From: Phyllobacterium myrsinacearum
Lineage (GTDB): Bacteria; Pseudomonadota; Alphaproteobacteria; Rhizobiales; Rhizobiaceae
Direction of reading: 5' to 3'
DNA length: 64,000 nt
Assembly (NCBI RefSeq): GCF_002980555.1
Contig: NZ_PVBT01000002.1
Location: 744,001 to 808,000 of the forward strand
Shown: positions 60,516 through 64,000 of the stretch, one piece after another
Position numbering within the stretch: position 1 is the stretch's first letter
Layout: every line of letters starts with the position of its first letter
Translations under genes and position numbers: made by a program
Notes under the pieces: model-generated
Told to the model about the DNA's origin: nothing
Seen by the model: the letters and a program-made list of their open reading frames with translations, nothing else
Databases searched by the model: none

Positions 60516-61436
60516 ATGAATGATCTCAGAGCGCTTCGTGATGCGTTTGGCGCATTCCTGACAGGTGTGACCGTCGTGGCCACGTTCAATGACGAAGGTG
60601 GTCCGATCGGCTTCACCGCCAACAGTTTTACAAGTGTCTCGCTTGATCCGCCGCTGCTCCTGGTCTGCCTGGCAAAGACCTCGCGTAACTATCAGACCCT
60701 GATGACTGCCAAGGGGTTTTCGGTCAACATCCTCTCGGAGGACCAGAAGGATGTGTCCAACACCTTTGCCCGTCCGGTCGAGGACCGTTTTGCCGCGGTC
60801 GACTGGCAGAAGGGTCCGTTCGGTTCGCCTGTTTTCTCCAATGTTGCCGCTTGGTTCGATTGTTCGGCGTACGAGCGCGTTGATGCCGGAGACCATGTCA
60901 TCCTGATCGGCAAGATCGAAGGTTTCGAAAACTCCGGCAAGACAGGCCTGGGTTATGCTCGCGGCGGCTATTTCACCCCGGCGCTCACCGAAAAGAGTCT
61001 TCTCGCAAATGTCGAAGGCAGCCTGTCGGTCGGTGCCGTCGCTGAACGCACCGGCGAGATTCTACTGGTGCGCGATACCAATGGCGGCTGGACATTGCCA
61101 TTTGTCGACAAGGCCGAAAGCGAAGGTATGGAAGCGCTAGAGCCGCAGTTCACTGCCGAGATCGGCCTCTCGATCCAGACGGGCCTGCTCTACTCCATCT
61201 ACGAAGATACCAAAGCCGGACGCCAGAACTTCGTCTATCGCGCAGCGCTGGGCGATGGCACGCCCAAGGTCGGTCAGATGTTTCCGCTTCAGCAACTGCC
61301 TCTCGACAATATCCACGATTCCGCCGTCCGCGAGACGGTCAAGCGCTACGCTCAGGAAAGTACGCTCGGCAATTTCGGGATCTATGTCGGCAACCAGGAA
61401 AAAGGCCGCGTTCACGCTGTGGCCCGGAAAGGGTGA
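60516..61436 (+). CDS. Flavin reductase with Nudix-like C-terminal domain
   Basis: A 306-residue protein. Residues ~1-160 are a DIM6/NTAB flavin reductase ('FGAFLTGVTVVATFNDEGGPIGFTANSFTSVSLDPPLLLVCLAKTS'). The extra ~130 residues look like a degenerate Nudix fold ('GEILLVRDTNGGWTLPF', 'MEALEPQFTAEIGLSIQTGLLYSIYED') without a recognisable Nudix box glutamate set, so hydrolase activity is doubtful. It probably supplies FMNH2 to the next gene's monooxygenase. The ATG at 60516 has the best spacing from GAGGAGG. Confidence 0.85.
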   Translation: MNDLRALRDAFGAFLTGVTVVATFNDEGGPIGFTANSFTSVSLDPPLLLVCLAKTSRNYQTLMTAKGFSVNILSEDQKDVSNTFARPVEDRFAAVDWQKGPFGSPVFSNVAAWFDCSAYERVDAGDHVILIGKIEGFENSGKTGLGYARGGYFTPALTEKSLLANVEGSLSVGAVAERTGEILLVRDTNGGWTLPFVDKAESEGMEALEPQFTAEIGLSIQTGLLYSIYEDTKAGRQNFVYRAALGDGTPKVGQMFPLQQLPLDNIHDSAVRETVKRYAQESTLGNFGIYVGNQEKGRVHAVARKG

Positions 61437-61439
61437 TTT

Positions 61440-62477
61440 ATGAAGTTCTCGCTTTTTGTTCATATGGAACGGCTCAACGCCAGCCAAAATCATGAGGAAC
61501 TCTACGAAGAGTTCATCAAACTGTGTGAGATTGCCGATAAGGGTGGCATGCATGCCATCTGGACCGGCGAACACCACGGCATGGACTTCACCATCGCACC
61601 GAACCCGTTTGTCAATCTCGCTGATCTGGCAAGCCGCTTCAAGAACGTACGCCTTGGTACCGGTACGATTATTGCCCCGTTCTGGCATCCAATCAAGCTT
61701 GCCGGCGAAGCGGCGATGACGGATCTCATCAGCGGCGGCCGTCTTGATCTCGGCATTGCCCGCGGTGCCTATAGTTTTGAATACGAACGCCTGTTGCCAG
61801 GCCTTGATGCCTGGGGTGCCGGTCTGCGCATGCGTGAATTGATCCCGGCTATCAAAGGGATCTGGGCCGGTGACTACGTCCATGACGGGGAGTTCTGGAA
61901 GTTTCCGTCGACGACCTCGGCGCCAAAGCCGATACAACAGCCGCATCCTCCGATTTGGGTGGCAGCACGCGATCCGAACAGCCATGATTTCGCTGTTGCC
62001 AATGGCTGCAACGTGCAATGCACGCCACTCGCCAATGGCGAGGCCGAGATTAGCAGCTTGATGGAACGCTTCAATGCGGCCTGCGACAAGGCGCCGGATG
62101 TGACGCGCCCGAAGATCATGCTGCTGCAGCATACTTACGTTGGGTCCGACGAAGCCGATGTCGCCCAAGCGGCTAAGGAAATCAGCACCTATTACAATTA
62201 CTTCTTCGCCTGGTTCAAAAATGAGCGGCCGATCACTCAGGGCCTGATCCAGACGTTGAACGAAGAGGAACTGGCGGTGAACCCGAACCTGTCACCGGAC
62301 AAGATGGTCACCAACATGCCGATTGGAAGCGCAGCGGCGGTTATCGATCGCCTGAAGATTTACGAGCAGCAGGGTTGGGACGAATATTCGTTCTGGATAG
62401 ACACCGGCATGAGCTTTGAGCGCAAGAAGGCGTCGCTCGAGCGCTTTATCGCCGACGTCATGCCAGCATTCCGGTGA
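61440..62477 (+). CDS. Luciferase-like (LLM) flavin-dependent monooxygenase
   Basis: A 345-residue TIM-barrel flavin enzyme. Marks are 'DKGGMHAIWTGEHHGMDFTIAPNP', 'VRLGTGTIIAPFWHPIKLAGEAAMTDLISGGRLDLGIARGAY' and 'PHPPIWVAARDPNSHDFAV'. It uses reduced FMN from the upstream reductase and O2 to oxygenate, often with ring or C-N bond cleavage. It starts 3 bp after the reductase stop. The substrate is unknown. Confidence 0.9.
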   Translation: MKFSLFVHMERLNASQNHEELYEEFIKLCEIADKGGMHAIWTGEHHGMDFTIAPNPFVNLADLASRFKNVRLGTGTIIAPFWHPIKLAGEAAMTDLISGGRLDLGIARGAYSFEYERLLPGLDAWGAGLRMRELIPAIKGIWAGDYVHDGEFWKFPSTTSAPKPIQQPHPPIWVAARDPNSHDFAVANGCNVQCTPLANGEAEISSLMERFNAACDKAPDVTRPKIMLLQHTYVGSDEADVAQAAKEISTYYNYFFAWFKNERPITQGLIQTLNEEELAVNPNLSPDKMVTNMPIGSAAAVIDRLKIYEQQGWDEYSFWIDTGMSFERKKASLERFIADVMPAFR

Positions 62478-62484
62478 GGCTGAA

Positions 62485-63948
62485 ATGCAAAGCTTCCAAC
62501 AATATATAGATGGCGTTTTTGAAAACGGCTCCGCGCGGTTCGACAGTATCGATCCGGCGACGGCCAAGGTCTGGGCTTCCATGCCGGAAGCGCGCGAAAC
62601 CGATGTCGATCGCGCAGTCAACGCGGCCGAACGGGCATTGTGGAATGGTGCGTGGCCGGCGATGACGGCCACCGCACGCGGAAAACTCCTCTACAAGCTG
62701 GCGGATCTGGTTCAGGCCAATGCGCAGCACCTTGCCGAACTCGAAACCCGCGATACCGGCAAGATCATCCGCGAGACCTCGGCGCAGATCGCTTATGTCG
62801 CCGACTACTATCAGTATTACGCGGGGCTGGCCGACAAGATCGAGGGCTCGACGCTGGCGATCGACAAGGCCGAAATGGATGTCTGGACCCGGCGCGAGCC
62901 GGTCGGTGTCGTGGCTGCCATCGTGCCGTGGAACAGCCAACTTTTTCTCTCGGCCGTCAAGATCGGCCCGGCACTGGCCGCCGGCTGCACGCTGGTGGTC
63001 AAAGCTTCGGAAGATGGCCCGGCGCCGATGCTGGAATTTGCCCGCCTGGTACATGAAGCCGGTTTTCCGAAAGGTGTGCTGAACGTTATCACCGGTTTTG
63101 GCCCTTCGTGCGGCAGCGCGCTCACCCGCCATCCGGGTGTCGCCCACATTGCCTTTACCGGTGGGTCAGTGACGGCGGCGCATGTGGTGCGCAATTCGGC
63201 GGAAAACCTCGCCAGCACCTCGCTCGAACTCGGCGGAAAATCGCCTTTCATCGTGTTTGCCGACGCTGATCTGGAAAGTGCTGCTAATGCACAGGTTGCC
63301 GGCATCTTTGCCGCGACCGGCCAGAGCTGCGTTGCCGGCTCGCGTCTGATCGTCGAGCGCTCGGTGAAGGACAGGTTTGTCGCACTCGTCAAAGCCAAGG
63401 CGGAGGCTATCCGTATCGGCACACCGCTCGACATGGCGACCGAATTCGGCCCGCTCTGCACCAAGCGCCAGCGCGATCATGTCGAGCGGATCGTGTCTGC
63501 CTCCGTTAATGCAGGTGCCACGGTCGTGACCGGCGCCCGGGCAGGCGAGAGCGACGGTTTCTATTACCTGCCGACTATTCTCGATTGCGACGGTATCAAT
63601 TCGCCGTCGGCTGAAACCGAACTTTTTGGCCCGGTGTTGTCTGTCGTGTCCTTTACCAGCGAGGATGAAGCGGTCACATTGGCCAACGATACCCGGTACG
63701 GCCTCGCATCCGGCGTGTTCACCCAGAACCTGACGCGGGCGCATCGCATGGTGAAGCGCATCCGCGCCGGCATTGTCTGGATCAATACCTATCGCGCCGT
63801 TTCGCCGATCGCGCCGTTCGGCGGCTACGGCCAGTCGGGACATGGCCGCGAAGGCGGAATTGCCGCTGCGCTCGATTTCACCCGCACTAAGACAGTCTGG
63901 TTGAGAACAACGGACGATCCGTTTCCTGATCCCTTCGTGATGCGGTGA
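62485..63948 (+). CDS. Aldehyde dehydrogenase
   Basis: A 487-residue NAD(P)-dependent aldehyde dehydrogenase. The catalytic Cys is in 'GQSCVAGSRLIVERS' and the Glu in 'SLELGGKSPFIVF'; 'AIVPWNSQLFLSAVKIGPALAAG' and 'FTGGSVTAAHVV' form the cofactor site. The ATG at 62485 lies 8 bp after the monooxygenase stop; an extended frame overlapping that gene is rejected. It would oxidise the aldehyde left after oxygenolytic cleavage. Confidence 0.92.
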   Translation: MQSFQQYIDGVFENGSARFDSIDPATAKVWASMPEARETDVDRAVNAAERALWNGAWPAMTATARGKLLYKLADLVQANAQHLAELETRDTGKIIRETSAQIAYVADYYQYYAGLADKIEGSTLAIDKAEMDVWTRREPVGVVAAIVPWNSQLFLSAVKIGPALAAGCTLVVKASEDGPAPMLEFARLVHEAGFPKGVLNVITGFGPSCGSALTRHPGVAHIAFTGGSVTAAHVVRNSAENLASTSLELGGKSPFIVFADADLESAANAQVAGIFAATGQSCVAGSRLIVERSVKDRFVALVKAKAEAIRIGTPLDMATEFGPLCTKRQRDHVERIVSASVNAGATVVTGARAGESDGFYYLPTILDCDGINSPSAETELFGPVLSVVSFTSEDEAVTLANDTRYGLASGVFTQNLTRAHRMVKRIRAGIVWINTYRAVSPIAPFGGYGQSGHGREGGIAAALDFTRTKTVWLRTTDDPFPDPFVMR

Positions 63949-63951
63949 ACC

Positions 63952-64000
63952 ATGCTCTACGAGATTAGAACTTATCGGCTGAAGAACGGCGCTATCCCCG
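63952..64000 (+). CDS. NIPSNAP family protein, start only
   Basis: The window ends 16 codons into this frame, which reads 'MLYEIRTYRLKNGAIP', matching the conserved start of NIPSNAP-type (ferredoxin-like alpha/beta barrel) proteins. It begins 3 bp after the aldehyde dehydrogenase stop. NIPSNAP genes often accompany flavin monooxygenase clusters. Call rests on the first residues and context. Confidence 0.55.
   Translation, partial: MLYEIRTYRLKNGAIP

Overview
The window reads as chromosome- or megaplasmid-borne accessory DNA from a soil or plant-associated alphaproteobacterium, most likely Hyphomicrobiales (Rhizobiales). That placement is inference from the gene content: many ABC uptake systems, a complete taurine pathway, several LysR, GntR, IclR and AraC regulators, and HWE-kinase debris. 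No ribosomal, replication or other housekeeping operon is present.

Layout. 0-5.3 kb: a partial unknown gene, an AraC regulator, a DAACS carboxylate/amino-acid symporter, a Tat/lipobox L,D-transpeptidase and a serine recombinase next to transposase debris (5.3-6.0 kb). 6.1-11.5 kb: a leftward operon of enoyl-CoA hydratase, signal-less solute-binding-like protein, CaiB-type CoA-transferase, MFS carrier and IclR regulator, which suggests CoA-thioester catabolism of an imported acid. 12-15.8 kb: an XRE regulator and a glycine-betaine-type ABC importer (proVWX). 16.5-27.9 kb: a rightward catabolic block of HpcH aldolase, aminotransferase, DJ-1/PfpI protein, aldehyde dehydrogenase, MlrC-type protein and a polar amino-acid ABC importer, with one LuxR regulator. 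27.9-29.1 kb is a decay zone holding a truncated LysR gene and a truncated flavin reductase. 29.2-31.1 kb: an SDR and an AraC regulator.

31.8-42 kb is the most unusual part. It holds a histidine kinase with its OmpR-type response regulator, a paralogous orphan response regulator, two small glycine-zipper envelope proteins and a single-module NRPS (C-A-T-TE) whose specificity residues spell the threonine code. Two small unknown genes lie downstream of the NRPS. A direct-repeat motif (GTAAY-N6-GTAAT) with the 11-bp period bound by OmpR-family regulators lies upstream of both regulator genes, the lipoprotein gene and one small NRPS-linked gene, with a weaker match in front of the NRPS. I read this as a candidate undescribed two-component/NRPS regulon. 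A diverged 42-bp direct repeat brackets the segment.

42.2-47.7 kb: an EF-hand protein, an NmrA/DoxX pair divergent from a LysR gene with a perfect 20-bp palindrome between them, an HWE-kinase remnant, a DUF892 ferritin-like protein, a LprI-type protein and a degenerate tRNA-like sequence. 47.8-58.1 kb: a complete taurine dissimilation locus, tauR divergent from tauABC-tauX-tauY-xsc-exporter-pta. Taurine would be imported, oxidised to sulfoacetaldehyde, cleaved to acetyl phosphate and sulfite, and converted to acetyl-CoA. 58.3-64 kb: a GntR-controlled operon (Amino_acid_synth protein, alpha/beta-hydrolase, flavin reductase with a Nudix-like tail, luciferase-like monooxygenase, aldehyde dehydrogenase, start of a NIPSNAP gene), probably an oxygenolytic catabolic pathway for an unidentified substrate.
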